64,000 bases of DNA, from positions 5,642,001 to 5,706,000 of the forward strand of contig JAUKUA010000003.1 of NCBI GenBank assembly GCA_030549175.1, read 5' to 3'. The notes under the pieces were generated by a model. That model worked only from the letters and a program-made list of their open reading frames with translations. It had not been told where the DNA came from and did not search any database. Positions 22,046 to 31,802 of the stretch are shown here, piece after piece (the first letter of the stretch is position 1; each line of letters opens with the position of its first letter). This DNA is from Lasiosphaeris hirsuta. Taxonomy: Eukaryota; Ascomycota; Sordariomycetes; Sordariales; Lasiosphaeriaceae. A program made the translations under genes and the position numbers.

Positions 22046-23961
22046 ATGGCAGAAGCTGTTGGGGTCGTCGCAAGCGGCATCACAATCGGCCAAGCCGTCA
22101 GCGCGCTTGGTCTGGCCATCTTCAAGATCAAGCACCCGAGTGACGAGATCGGCAGCATTCCGGAGAAGATCGACCACCTCCTCGCCGAACTCGAGATCCT
22201 AAACCCAATCATCGAGGATGCGGATGCAATATGCCGCGCTTGCCCTGTCCGACGGCAACCTTGCTGGGAACTGGAGTGATGCCAGCGCCCGCAGAGCAGT
22301 GGTCTCGTGTCGACGAGCGTCGTCGGAGCTAGAGATCTCGGCGACGGAGATCCAGAGGCGCTTGCGCGTGCAGTCGAGCATGCGAAGGAAGCTGGCTGGA
22401 CTCAAGGCGGTTTTGACGAAGGACGAGGTCGCGGTCTTGGAAAGGCGGCTGGAAAGCGCTATCAGGGTGCTCACTCTTACCCAAAATCCCCATTTGATGT
22501 GAGGAGCTCGATGGCCAAACTGGAACTTCCCGGGTGTAACCTACTAACATCCCCGCAGGCATCTTGTTAGATCCCAGCACGAACTCGTCATGGAGAGATT
22601 GGAAGTCACCACTGGCAGGGTACTTGCACCTGTCGAGCGACCAATCCCGCAGCTGGCGGACGTCTCGATTGGGGCAGAGCGAACGGTGGACGCGACACTG
22701 GAGGAAAGTGCCAGTGAGGACAAATTCGAGTCTCAGGGAGCTGCCTGGCCAAGTCCGCCAAAGACTGGCCAGTTGCTCTTCAGGCGGGCCCCCGGCGGGT
22801 TTAACGCCCGAATCGTCACTCCCATCACCGGACTAGCAGTTCAGCGCAGGTGGGAACTCCTCGTTTCCCGGTCCTACCTGGGCTGGAAGATCGCTCTTCA
22901 GCCATTCTTACACTCCCCGGACGACAAGCTTCTTATTAAATTGGCGAGAGCCGGTGCGGTAAACGACTTGCAGTACCTATTCCTATCTAGACAAGCAGTA
23001 ATTGGTGCCGACGACGACTTCCATGACAATATTCTATACGTACGCACCTTGTGCCGTCTCCCCCGAAACTTGACCAAAACTGGCGGCTAGCATTGAACGC
23101 GATCCGCATCCCAAGGCGGGAATCGGGGATAGCCATGCACATGTGTCAACTGTACGGATGCTTCTGAGTGTGGGTTTCAGGTGGCCGCGGAGAGTCGGTA
23201 AATCGTGAGTTACCGCCAGCCAACCATGCGAATTCAAGACGTTTCTGCTGACGAGCTCCGAGCTCCGCAATTTCCAAATTGTTGGTATGTACCGCGCTCA
23301 ATTTGGATGATGAAAACGACTCCTTATGGCTGGAGTTCGTCTGATCGAACGGTATGGGCGCTTCTTGGAATCTCCATGACGACCCCTCTGATGGTCTTTT
23401 CTTTACCCATAAGTACTGGTTCTTCTGCATATTATTTGGCATGTTCAGGAATCCTCTCTGGGGTGGCGCGGACCTCCGAGTACTTCGCGATGGTCTATTC
23501 CCAGACTACGACCGAGTGGTTCCGCCAAGTGACCGCTTATGGCTGGAGTTCCTGCAGAGTATAGGGGTTGACCTAGAAGTTTATGGAGAATGGGAGATGG
23601 GTGTTCTGCGTGAGTACTTTTCTTCACACATTCGGTGACCTATAGCAGCTATTTACGCGCCTTTTTACAATCTCTAGGCCGCCAGCCCGAGGCGTGGGAG
23701 CATGCATGGTGTACCCTGGATCCCTTTGATGCCATATTTCGTGATATCGTCAATTGCGACTCAACTCTACACAGTTCCGAGATACCACCCATCCGACTTC
23801 GGAAGATCTTTGTTGAACCTCGTCCAATTGACTGGGGATTTGTCTGGGAGACATGTGAGGAAGAGTGGGCTGGCCTGTTCTGGAGTTTGATCGAAGCGGC
23901 GCCCAAGCTCCAGCATGAGGAAGACACGATACCTACACTCCCTTGTTCTTGGGTTGAATAA
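22046..23961 (+). pseudogene. Degraded gene with fungal STAND-type N-terminal domain (ankyrin-type family likely)
   Basis: The ATG at 22046 starts MAEAVGVVASGITIGQAVSA, followed by ALGLAIFKIK and EIGSIPEKIDHLLAELEILN. This is the helical N-terminal domain often found on fungal NLR/ankyrin proteins. The frame breaks near 22215 (one base missing) and resumes in another frame with ALALSDGNLAGNWSDASARR. A normal 60-nt intron follows (22499-22558) with a CTACTAAC branch site. The next exon continues to about 23040. Further blocks (LWLEFLQSIGVDLEVYGEWE, WGFVWETCEEEWAGLFWSLI) lie in other frames to 23961. The mixture of a good intron and several shifts points to a once-functional gene now decayed. 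The exact family is inferred. Confidence 0.65.
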
Positions 23962-24269
23962 GCCACCGACTTCGGCTGCGACGCCTCGATAGGGGAGAAG
24001 GTATATCTATACTGGAATACCAGTCTAATCGGTACTGGCTGCCAGGAATAGCTTGTATTTTTATGGTGCGCAAGCCACTCATAGGAAAACCGAATGATCC
24101 CGCCAAGGGCTGTGGCACCGGCTTAGGTTTGATTCGCTGTCTTGAACACCACAACGCCTTTCATCGTCATCCGACTTCTTGATTGACACTTCTCAATGTC
24201 ATAAAATCAACTTTTTGGAAGCTATCGATACAGTCTCACATATTGCGATTCTTGTTCAACAAAAACCAA

Positions 24270-24361
24270 TCCCTCGTGGCGCAATTGGCTAGCTAGCGCG
24301 TCAGATTGTTATCGAATATCGTGGTATCTGGAGGTTGGTGGTTCAAGCTTACCTGGGGGAG
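24270..24361 (+). pseudogene. tRNA-Asn (GTT)-like pseudogene with intron
   Basis: The acceptor TCCCTCG pairs with TGGGGGA. A TGGCGCAATTGG D-arm start carries a duplicated CTAG in the D loop (AGCTAGCTAGCGCG). The anticodon stem TCAGA/TCTGG surrounds GTT, followed by a 14-nt intron. The T arm is GGTGG-TTCAAGC-TTACC. Compared with the usual TTCGAGCCCACC, the T arm shows C->T and G->A changes, and the D loop is too long. Both suggest a non-functional copy. The minus-strand reading gives no gene here. Confidence 0.6.
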
Positions 24362-25325
24362 ATGATGATCCCTGAAATGTTCTGTCTCTAAATTCATTTC
24401 TTTTCCTTTCCAACAAACTATTTAACAGCAGAATCTTTTTCAATTCGAGCAAAGACAAGCTCTCGCTCCACACAAACTCCATGAAGTCGTCAAGTCGACC
24501 ATCCCTTTTATCCTCCCCTTTCCCCAATGTTATACTTCCATCAACCCGACTCAATTACTGTCTGGATTACTAGGAGTACCTTGGCCTGTTTGGTCCTACC
24601 CTGGTCGACCCCTTTGCCCTTTTCCTGGTTGATTACCTCACCCTTATCCCGGCCCTCCTCGTATTCGGCTAAGATGGCGCGTTGTTTAGCGGCCACAGTT
24701 TCGTCATAGCCACGCTCATCCGGGTCTTCGTAGTTGTAATAGTTGTCGGTGACATCGGCTGCTCCGCAGAGAGCTGCAACACGTTGGAGATTCCACTGCA
24801 TCTCTAGGAGATCCCAGCTAGGCTTGTCCTCAGGCTCTTCTGCTCTCGGAGGAGGAATGTCTGGCCAGTCCGGATCCTCATACCACTCTCCCGGTGTGCC
24901 AAGTTATCACCCCAGTTCTGATCCATTACGCTAGCCTGGTGAAGGACGTCTTCATTTGGGCGAATGTAGGTAAGTAGCTTCAAGGCGCTTCTCTTCAGCC
25001 AGTGCCACTGGACGACAATTCCTTCGGGGGTTTCTCGAAGAGGCTTCAGGGCAAGCCTCGCGTTGTCGAACCAGAAGTAGATCTGGTGGCTCATCGAGAT
25101 ACCATTCTTGGCAGACTGGGTAATGTCTACGTCCTCATATGCCCTACGCCATACCATGGACTTCTTAGAGCCCCAAAAGACCGTGAGTATCTCGTTGAGG
25201 CGTCGGAAATTCTTCGTCTTACTTGTCGTGAATGGGAAAATATACGCCGCCTGGGGATCAGACATTCCAGAAAACACACAAATATGTCCATCCCGATCTT
25301 TTACCTAAACTCCTATTAACAATTA

Positions 25326-25371
25326 ACGTGATTGTATAGCGAGAGAACCAACATAGCGAGAGAACCACTTT
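25326..25371 (+). repeat. Left terminal inverted repeat of the pogo-like element
   Basis: 46 bp, containing two direct copies of ATAGCGAGAGAACCA (25336-25350 and 25353-25367). These are possible transposase-binding sites. Confidence 0.93.
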
Positions 25372-25423
25372 ACCACTTCGACAAAACTATCGCACAAAAC
25401 TGCAAACTTCTCCACAACCAAAC

Positions 25424-27079
25424 ATGAGCGCTGCACAAAATGAAGCACAATTGCAGCTTGCCCTCCAGGCTATGGAACGCGACAAGAAACTTAGCCTTCG
25501 GAAAGCAGCAGAGTACTACCAAATACCATATCCGACACTGCGTAAGCGGCAGAGGGGAATTCCCGCTCGAGCAAGTACTATCGCCAACTCTCGGAAGCTT
25601 GATCCCCTTGAGGAGGAGGTCATCGTACGAAGGATTCTCGACCTGTACGAGTAAGGATTTTCGCCAGGATACGATCTGGTGGAAAATATGGCCAATTCGC
25701 TACGCGCGTCGCGCGACGCGTCACGCGTCGGACCACGCTGGGCTTCCAACTTCGTACGGCGACAACCAGAGCTCCGGACGCGTTGGTCGCGTCCGTACGA
25801 CTACCAGAGGGCCAAATGCGAAGATCCAAAGATAATTAGCGCGTAGTTTGACCTTGTTCGCAACACAATCGCGAAGCATGGGATCCAGGAGTCAGATATC
25901 TGGAACTTTGACGAGACTGGGTTTTTGATGGGCCAGATCTCGCCCACCCTCGTTATTACTTCGTCCGACGGCCGTGGGAGGGCTAAAAAGGTCCAGCCTG
26001 GTAATCGGGAATGGGTTACAGTAATCCAGGCCGTACAGTCGCGTGGTTATACTATTCCTCCGTATGTGGTGGTTACGGGGAAAATGCACCTTGAAAGCTG
26101 GTATCGAAACAGCCCTTTCCCACCTAGCTAGACTATCGATCTTTCGGAAACTGGTTGGACAAATAACCGGATTGGCCTTGATTAGGTTAAGCATTTCGAC
26201 AAACACTCTCGCTCTCATACGGCAGGTGGAAAGCGTCTTCTTATCCTGGATGGGCACGAGAGCCACCACTCGCTTAAGTTTGAGGATTACTGCCGGTTTA
26301 ACAACATTATAACGCTTTATATACCTCCGCACTCATCCCACCTACTCCAACCACTTGATGTTAGGTGTTTTAGTGTGTTAAAGCGGTTATACGGCAAGGA
26401 AATTGAGAAACTTATGCGTAGCCATATCCACCACATTACGAAACCAGACTTCTTTCTCGCCTTTTACAACGCATTCAACGCAACTTTTTCGCCTGAAAAC
26501 GTACGAGGAGGATTCCGAGGGGCAGGGCTTGTTCCATTTAGCCCAGAGAGGGTGATTTCCCAGCTGGATGTGCAGCTTCGTACGCCAACACCCCCTGCTG
26601 CCCCTCAGATCGCACACGACACTTGGGTCTCTAAGACGCCACAGAATGCAACTGAGGCCTCCCTTCAATCAACATATATTAAGGATCGCATTACCAGACA
26701 TCAAGGCAGTTCTCCGACACCAATTCTTGGGGCCCTTGACCAAATTGTGAAGGGGACGATGAAGGTTATGCACGAGATGGTGTTGATGAAGGATCGCGTC
26801 CAAGAGCTTGAGGCGGCAAATTCAGCATTAAGTAAACGCCGGAGGGCTAAAAAAAGGTATATCAGGGCAGGAGGGCCACTCACTGTGGAAGATGCAAGCG
26901 ATATTCTAGCGGAAAAGGATGCGCAGGCTCAACAAGAGGAGGAAATACAACTGGAGGGTGGTCGTGCGAAGAGGCGTGCAGGAGGTCCGCGACACTGTAG
27001 TAATTGCGGTAAAACTGGACATAATTCTCGTACGTGCCGGGAGGATATAGAAATGGATGAGGAATTAGATTCCGAGTAG
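25424..27079 (+). pseudogene. pogo/Fot-type DDE transposase with four in-frame stops
   Basis: One frame of 552 codons has stops at 25652, 25844, 26129 and 26183. The N terminus has a psq-type helix-turn-helix (LSLRKAAEYYQIPYPTLRKR). The catalytic domain is visible: IWNFDETGF (first Asp), LLILDGHESHHS (second Asp), and PPHSSHLLQPLDV (third acidic position). The C terminus ends in a CCHC zinc knuckle (CSNCGKTGHNSRTC). At 25844, 26129 and 26183 the TAG codons stand where related transposases usually have Trp (TGG), so each fits a TpG->TpA change. No insertion or deletion is needed to read the whole protein, but it cannot be made as it stands. Confidence 0.9.
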
Positions 27080-27140
27080 TTTTAGCTAATCATTTCCTAT
27101 GTGGTGTTGGTATTACAGATGATAGTCTAATTGAGGTGGG

Positions 27141-27186
27141 AAGGTGGTTCTCTCGCTATGTTGGTTCTCTCGCTATACAATCACGT
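27141..27186 (-). repeat. Right terminal inverted repeat of the pogo-like element
   Basis: Reverse complement of the left repeat with one mismatch, preserving both internal copies of ATAGCGAGAGAACCA. Confidence 0.93.
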
Positions 27187-27990
27187 TATCTAAGAAAATA
27201 TATCTAAAACTTACTCGATTTGAGAACCCGCTTCTTGTTACCGAGCTAGAAGGGATAAGTATTCCAGGTTCGCTAAAAATTACCGTCAGTACCGCTCCAA
27301 GCGGCCCCGCCACCCCCTCAGGAGAACGAGATTTAGGAAGATCTATCTTAGTTAGTATTAATAGGAAAGCTAAGTGGGAAAACAGTGACTTACAGGCTCT
27401 AATTCTACCCGGTGCGACTCTGAGGGTACCACAAACAAAAATGTTAGGCAGCGAAGAATCACGGACGATCTGGAGAAAATTACGAATCTCTAAGAGGGGT
27501 GCGATCATAAACATGGCGAATACCGTCGCATTTGATACCGTACCATGATACTGGCGAATCACTCGAAACTCGTCAAAGAGGACGCAGCGCGTATCCACCT
27601 CTGTGAGGTAATCTTGCACTGGCTCGGTAGGAGGAGAGATATCGTCTACGAAGTGAAGCATGGCATCGGGATTGGCGATGGCAGCTGAGGATTCTGTCGA
27701 GCCTCTCTGCTCCCAGCTTTGCTACTGCTTGCTCCATTGTATTGCAATCGAGGAAAATTGCGGATGGGTTCGGATGCGGGGGGGGGGAAGATTTGCTTCA
27801 GCTCGAAAGGCGGCGTAGCCGAATGGGCACACAGTCGTTCTCGTTTATTAAGATTTCGCGGTACCCATCACCTGCGTGATCAGCTGAATGACGCATGTGC
27901 ATGTGGGACCGTGGGGCAAATCCACGAAGGCGAAGCGCTAAGCCGGACTGGGATGGAGCGAGAGGGGCAGGCGCGACAGCGTGTTCTCGA

Positions 27991-28656
27991 TTAGTTACTA
28001 TACAAAACCCTCGCCCCCTTCCCAGCCCCCTGCACCCACCGAATATCCTCCGAATCCCCCACCCCCACCAGCTCAATCCCTTCCACCTTCCCCACTGGAC
28101 ACGGAAACGTAGTCCTCGTCAAGTAATCCTTATACACGGCCTTCCAGACCGCCTTCCCCCCACCGACGGGAATCTCCAACCGCCCGACCTGCACGTCGCG
28201 CCGGTTCCCGTCGGACGGACACGCGTCCACGGGCGCCCACTGCAGGAACACATCTACCTCGCGCCCGCTGCCCGCCGGCACCGCCGGCCCGACGAACTCG
28301 AGCCAGCAGTACTTGGCCGAGGACGGGTACTGGAACTTGAGCATGGTGCTCAGCGCGTGCGCGGAGCTGGGGGACTTGTAGATCTGGAGCGTCTTGGCGC
28401 CGCAGGTGTTGCCTGGCGGGCCCCAGTAGCCGTCGTGGATTACTGCTGTCGCGGGCTGGAGTTCTAGGACTTTGCTGGTGGATGGGGTGGATGTGGTTGA
28501 CGAGATCGGCGTGGTGGACGGGGTGGTGGGCTGGGAGCCGGATCCCGGGGACGCGTGGTTGGGTGGGGGGAAGGGGAGCTGCGGCTCGTGCCGGGGGAGG
28601 GCGGCCGCGGGGGTGATTGCGAGGAGGAGGAGGAGGAGGAGGGCCTTTGGGAGCAT
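27991..28656 (-). CDS. Secreted protein with But2 C-terminal-like domain
   Basis: The ATG at 28656 gives 221 residues beginning with a strong signal peptide (MLPKALLLLLLLAITPAAA). The frame is open further upstream, but the additional residues have no signal character, so this start is preferred. A Pro/Ser/Thr linker (about 30-70) precedes a domain with CGAKTLQIYKSPSSAHALST, a single pair of internal cysteines, and VGRLEIPVGGGKAVWKAVYK. The pattern fits the But2 C-terminal domain of secreted fungal proteins, whose role is unclear. The single exon ends in TAA at 27991. It lies downstream of the nicotianamine synthase on the same strand, with 0.7 kb between them. Confidence 0.7.
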   Translation of the reverse strand: MLPKALLLLLLLAITPAAALPRHEPQLPFPPPNHASPGSGSQPTTPSTTPISSTTSTPSTSKVLELQPATAVIHDGYWGPPGNTCGAKTLQIYKSPSSAHALSTMLKFQYPSSAKYCWLEFVGPAVPAGSGREVDVFLQWAPVDACPSDGNRRDVQVGRLEIPVGGGKAVWKAVYKDYLTRTTFPCPVGKVEGIELVGVGDSEDIRWVQGAGKGARVLYSN

Positions 28657-29372
28657 GTTTTTGTGTGGGTTGGATTGATTTTGTTGGTGATTGTGGTGTT
28701 TTTCTGATATTGTGTTTGGTTCACTTTGGGCGCATTTGGGTACCGAGCAATAATAAATAGTGTTAAACAGAAACGGGAGCTTCACCAACCTTGGGATGAG
28801 TCAGGGCGCTTAAGTAAATGAACGGACCTCTATGAATCTCGTGAGGGGTCGGAGGTCATCGTGTTATCAGGCCAACACGATTAAGCTACCATGGTATGGG
28901 ATGTTCAGCTCGCTGCAACATTGGTAACAAAACATGGCGTGCCGTCATCAGCTGGCGTGAGACCGGGACGAATGGCAGGGCTGAAAGGGGGGGGGAGAGT
29001 GTCGGGCATCATGCTTTTGAAAAAGTGTTACATAAAGGGGTAGGCTGATTATTAAGGCGAGGCCCCTCGAAACCCGCTTGTTGGGGTCCGTTTGCAACAT
29101 GGTGGTGTGACTGTCATGAGCTCTTCTTCCCCAACCTCGTGTAGGTCACAAGCACACTGAAATCTACCTATGCGTCTGATGTCGGCGACTTTCCCATTCT
29201 CAAAAGAAAACATCAATGCCATTATGTAGATGCTAATATGGCTAGAGATTACCAAGCTGCCGGTGCATCTATCGATTTGATGTAGTCTAATGCGGTGCTC
29301 GACCATATAACCCTAACCCTTGGTCTGATCTCCTAGCCCCTATTCCCCGATTGTCACTGTCCAGTTAGATGC
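28657..29372. other. Intergenic between But2-like and nicotianamine synthase genes
   Basis: No gene is supported. Short frames only (for example 29052-29306 minus) with no recognisable content. Confidence 0.5.
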
Positions 29373-30165
29373 TTAGGCTCTAACCTTGGCGACAATGACC
29401 GAATTAACAACTCCCGTATAAGGGTCCATGACCACACAAGGCTCCAGGACATCTAATATACGCTCCGTCGTGATATCCACCTGCGCATAGAGACAAGTCC
29501 TCAGTCCCCATGCGCTGCGGATGACCACCACGGCCCCCTTTCTCATCCGGCCTGCCGCTTTGAGGAGAATCTCCTCCTTCTGGGCTTGTGACTGGCCAAC
29601 CAGGGCAGCCACGTAAACGACATCGTAGTCGGCCAAGCTCTGGTCCTCGGATCCGGCATCGACGCACTTGAACTCCATGCCCTCGCCTCGCGGGCCCAGC
29701 GCCGTGCTTAGGGCACGCGACGAGTTGATGGCCGAAGCATCGATGTCGATGTTGAGCACGGTCGGTTTTGCATTCTCGGCCAGGTTGACCATGCACTTCA
29801 CCGAGTCTTGAGAGCTGCTGTTCAGCAAGTCCAAGAGACACAGCGACGTGAGCGGCAGCGGTCCCGAACCCAAGAATGCAAACTTTTTGGGCGTTGTCTT
29901 GGTCGCGGAAAGAATTGCCAGGAACTCTATGCGCGTGAGATCCTCGTAGTTCTCGTAGTAGGGAAAACTCCTGAGCCGCGAAAAAACATCGTCAGGGTTG
30001 TTGCCTTTGAGGATTTGCCCATTCCAATGGAACTCAAGTGCCGCCTCAGCATGTGCGCAGATGTTGCGCAACGAGGGCAGCACGGCTTGGAGATCCGCAT
30101 TGTCTAGGACCTGGGGAGAGCCTACGTGTTAGACATGGTCCTGATGTAATAGCAGGGCGTTGTTG

Positions 30166-30201
<36 letters not shown>

Positions 30202-30507
30202 GCGTACCTTCTGAACAACCTCAGTCCCATGGATCTGTGAGCAAACCGAGACAAGATTGCCTAGGAGACTGTTGATGGTCTCGCCAGGGGCATAACTGGT
30301 CAGCTTGCAGAGCTCGGTGTGGGTGGCCACGACCGTGTTTGCGATAGAAATCGCCGCCTCCTTCTTTGCGTCCATTTTCTGCCACGCGACGATGTCATCC
30401 TTTTCAATGATGGTGATGGATTCCTGCGATTGTGTGCGAGGGCAGGCTGGCGGTTGTGTTGTTGGTGCTTTGGGTCTGAGGCCCATCCAGGAGAAAAGAA
30501 ACGACAT
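29373..30507 (-). CDS. Nicotianamine synthase
   Basis: Two exons (30507-30208 and 30110-29373) give 345 residues. The enzyme condenses aminocarboxypropyl groups of S-adenosylmethionine into nicotianamine, a metal chelator. Visible family blocks: the SAM-binding FAFLGSGPLPLTS, LNIDIDASAINSSRAL, and CVDAGSEDQ followed by DYDVVYVAALVG. Length matches fungal homologues. The join K|VLDNADLQAVLPSLRNICAH is in phase 0. The intron (30111-30207) has a GTACGC donor, CAG acceptor and an internal T33 run on the plus strand. The ATG at 30507 is chosen over an upstream in-frame ATG (30561) because it gives a normal N terminus. Head to head with an ATP-grasp ligase gene about 1.3 kb away. Confidence 0.94.
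30168..30200. repeat. T33 tract inside the nicotianamine synthase intron
   Basis: An uninterrupted run of 33 T on the plus strand (A33 in the sense strand) starts 7 nt after the donor. It is the longest homopolymer in the window. Confidence 0.95.
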
Positions 30508-31802
30508 CTTTATGGAAGTACAGGGCGATTTGGTGGCAAAAAAAAGGGGTGCGTGATTCACAGGACTCTAACCTCGTGAACAATAGGGGGCTTCTTGTGA
30601 AGCTAAGGGTGAATGGATGGTGAATGGGATGGGATGTGAATAGGGCCACGATGTGGTTTATTGCTGTAGTATTTAGACAAGGGACAGACAGTGGTCATGG
30701 ATGGGACCTGGACGGATGAAAACAATGGAGCAGCCACGGCAACTGGGCCTGGAGGGCCCGGGGAACGGTCTTGGGTGCTAGCACCTGCTGGAGCCGGGTG
30801 ACCAAGACCCGGGAATGGAAGAAAACGGCTGAGCGGACCAGTGAAGAAGCATGGTTCCTGACTAGATGAATTGGCCGGGGCCAAGCAGAAGACTACCGCA
30901 GCGTCTATATACGTGTCCGCATTTTGAAACTCCCAAAATTGTTTGCCCAGGTCGCCAGTGGGAATGGAGGCCGGCGGCAGATATCATTCGCCCGATGCAG
31001 CACGGCATGCAGCAGCGGCCTGGCGTGCAAGGGATGTGTGGGAGGGAAAAAATGGCTCTCCAGAGACAGTGGATATGGCTTCACTGATGTGGCCATCAAG
31101 GTTCTGCGCGCGACGCCCGACGGGCGAGGTCGGGCTGCTGGGCTTACCCGCTCTTCACGGCAGGGACGCCGGGTCAGGAATGCCAAGCGGTGCCAAGACG
31201 CGCTAGCAAGGGGGCCACCCCTGCCGGCTCAGGTGAGCCGTTATCAGATCTTACCCCTGCCGACCATCAAGGTCCACTCCATGTTAGTTTGCGTCGCTCG
31301 TGGCCTGCTTTGGGCTGCTTTGGGACGAGTTGGATCCTTGGGTGCCCGGGAGCTGTGGCATCCCGCTTTCTGACCGCCTGTGTAATCTTGTGCCGGAATG
31401 AGCGAGGGCATCCAGCACTCGGCAGTGTGCGCAGCCAATGTGTACGAAGTAGCTCGAGCGAATTGCTCGTGTAAGGCGGTAGGGGGGTTGAATGGGCGCA
31501 CCTGTTGGGCCTTTTGTCTTTTTCATCGGCCGAAAGTCCGGCGACGTTCTCCTGTGATAATTCACCGACTGACCCATTGATCCGTGTCCATATTTTTCGT
31601 CTGATCAAATTCCTTCCTGAAAAACCACCGCGCCAACAAACCAAGCAACATGGCGGCCGCACACATAAATCTGACCTGCAAACCGGAGGGCCGCCAATTC
31701 TCTCCCCCCAGCCTTCTCTTTCTCCACAACGCACGCCGACAGACCAGCCGGCACCAAACCATCACTACTACCATCACCACCACTCCACCCACAACCTTCT
31801 CG
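30508..31802. other. Shared upstream region of nicotianamine synthase and ATP-grasp genes
   Basis: This 1.3-kb divergent region holds an ATCTGATAA site (31241-31249, minus) and a TGATAA (31555-31560). An in-frame upstream ATG for the ATP-grasp gene is at 31650. No other gene is supported. Confidence 0.55.
31241..31249 (-). promoter_or_regulatory. Candidate iron-responsive GATA factor site (ATCWGATAA)
   Basis: The plus strand reads TTATCAGAT, the reverse complement of ATCTGATAA. This is an exact match to the extended consensus reported for siderophore-repressor GATA factors (SreA/SRE) in filamentous ascomycetes. A second core HGATAR site (TGATAA) lies at 31555-31560. Both are between the divergent nicotianamine synthase and ATP-grasp starts. 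A rough expectation for this 9-mer by chance on both strands of 1.3 kb is about 0.02. Function is inferred. Confidence 0.5.

Larger units (their letters stand above)
25326..27186 (+). mobile_element. pogo/Fot1-like DNA transposon, 1861 bp, TA duplication
   Basis: Inverted repeats of 46 bp (25326-25371 and 27141-27186) match with one mismatch, starting ACGTGATTGTATAGCGAGAG. TA dinucleotides flank both ends (25324-25325 and 27187-27188), the expected target duplication of Tc1/mariner-superfamily elements. Inside is one continuous reading frame for a transposase interrupted only by four stop codons. The element is inserted in the intron of an HNH-like gene. The near-identity of the inverted repeats suggests a fairly recent insertion or strong constraint. 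Confidence 0.93.
24541..27737 (-). pseudogene. HNH-endonuclease-like fungal gene split by a transposon
   Basis: The C-terminal part (25304-24541) carries the fungal HNH_2-like core: RDGHICVFSG, AAYIFPFTTSKTKNFRRLNE, WGSKKSMVWRRAYED, NGISMSHQIYFWFDNARLAL. A one-base shift near 24850 leads to LLEMQWNLQRVAALCGAADV in a second frame. Upstream, the exon ending at 27215 is followed by a GTAAGT donor. The matching TTTAG acceptor is at 25305-25307, in the same phase (0). The pogo element sits in between, so before insertion the intron was about 47 nt. A likely start (MEQAVAKLGAERLDRI) at 27737 is in another frame from the rest of exon 1, implying another shift near 27690. The N-terminal portion is not conserved enough to verify. 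Confidence 0.6.

Noticed and set aside
27144..27548. 134-codon plus-strand frame
   Set aside because: It starts inside the transposon terminal repeat and runs antisense to the HNH-like exon; the splice-phase match supports the minus strand.
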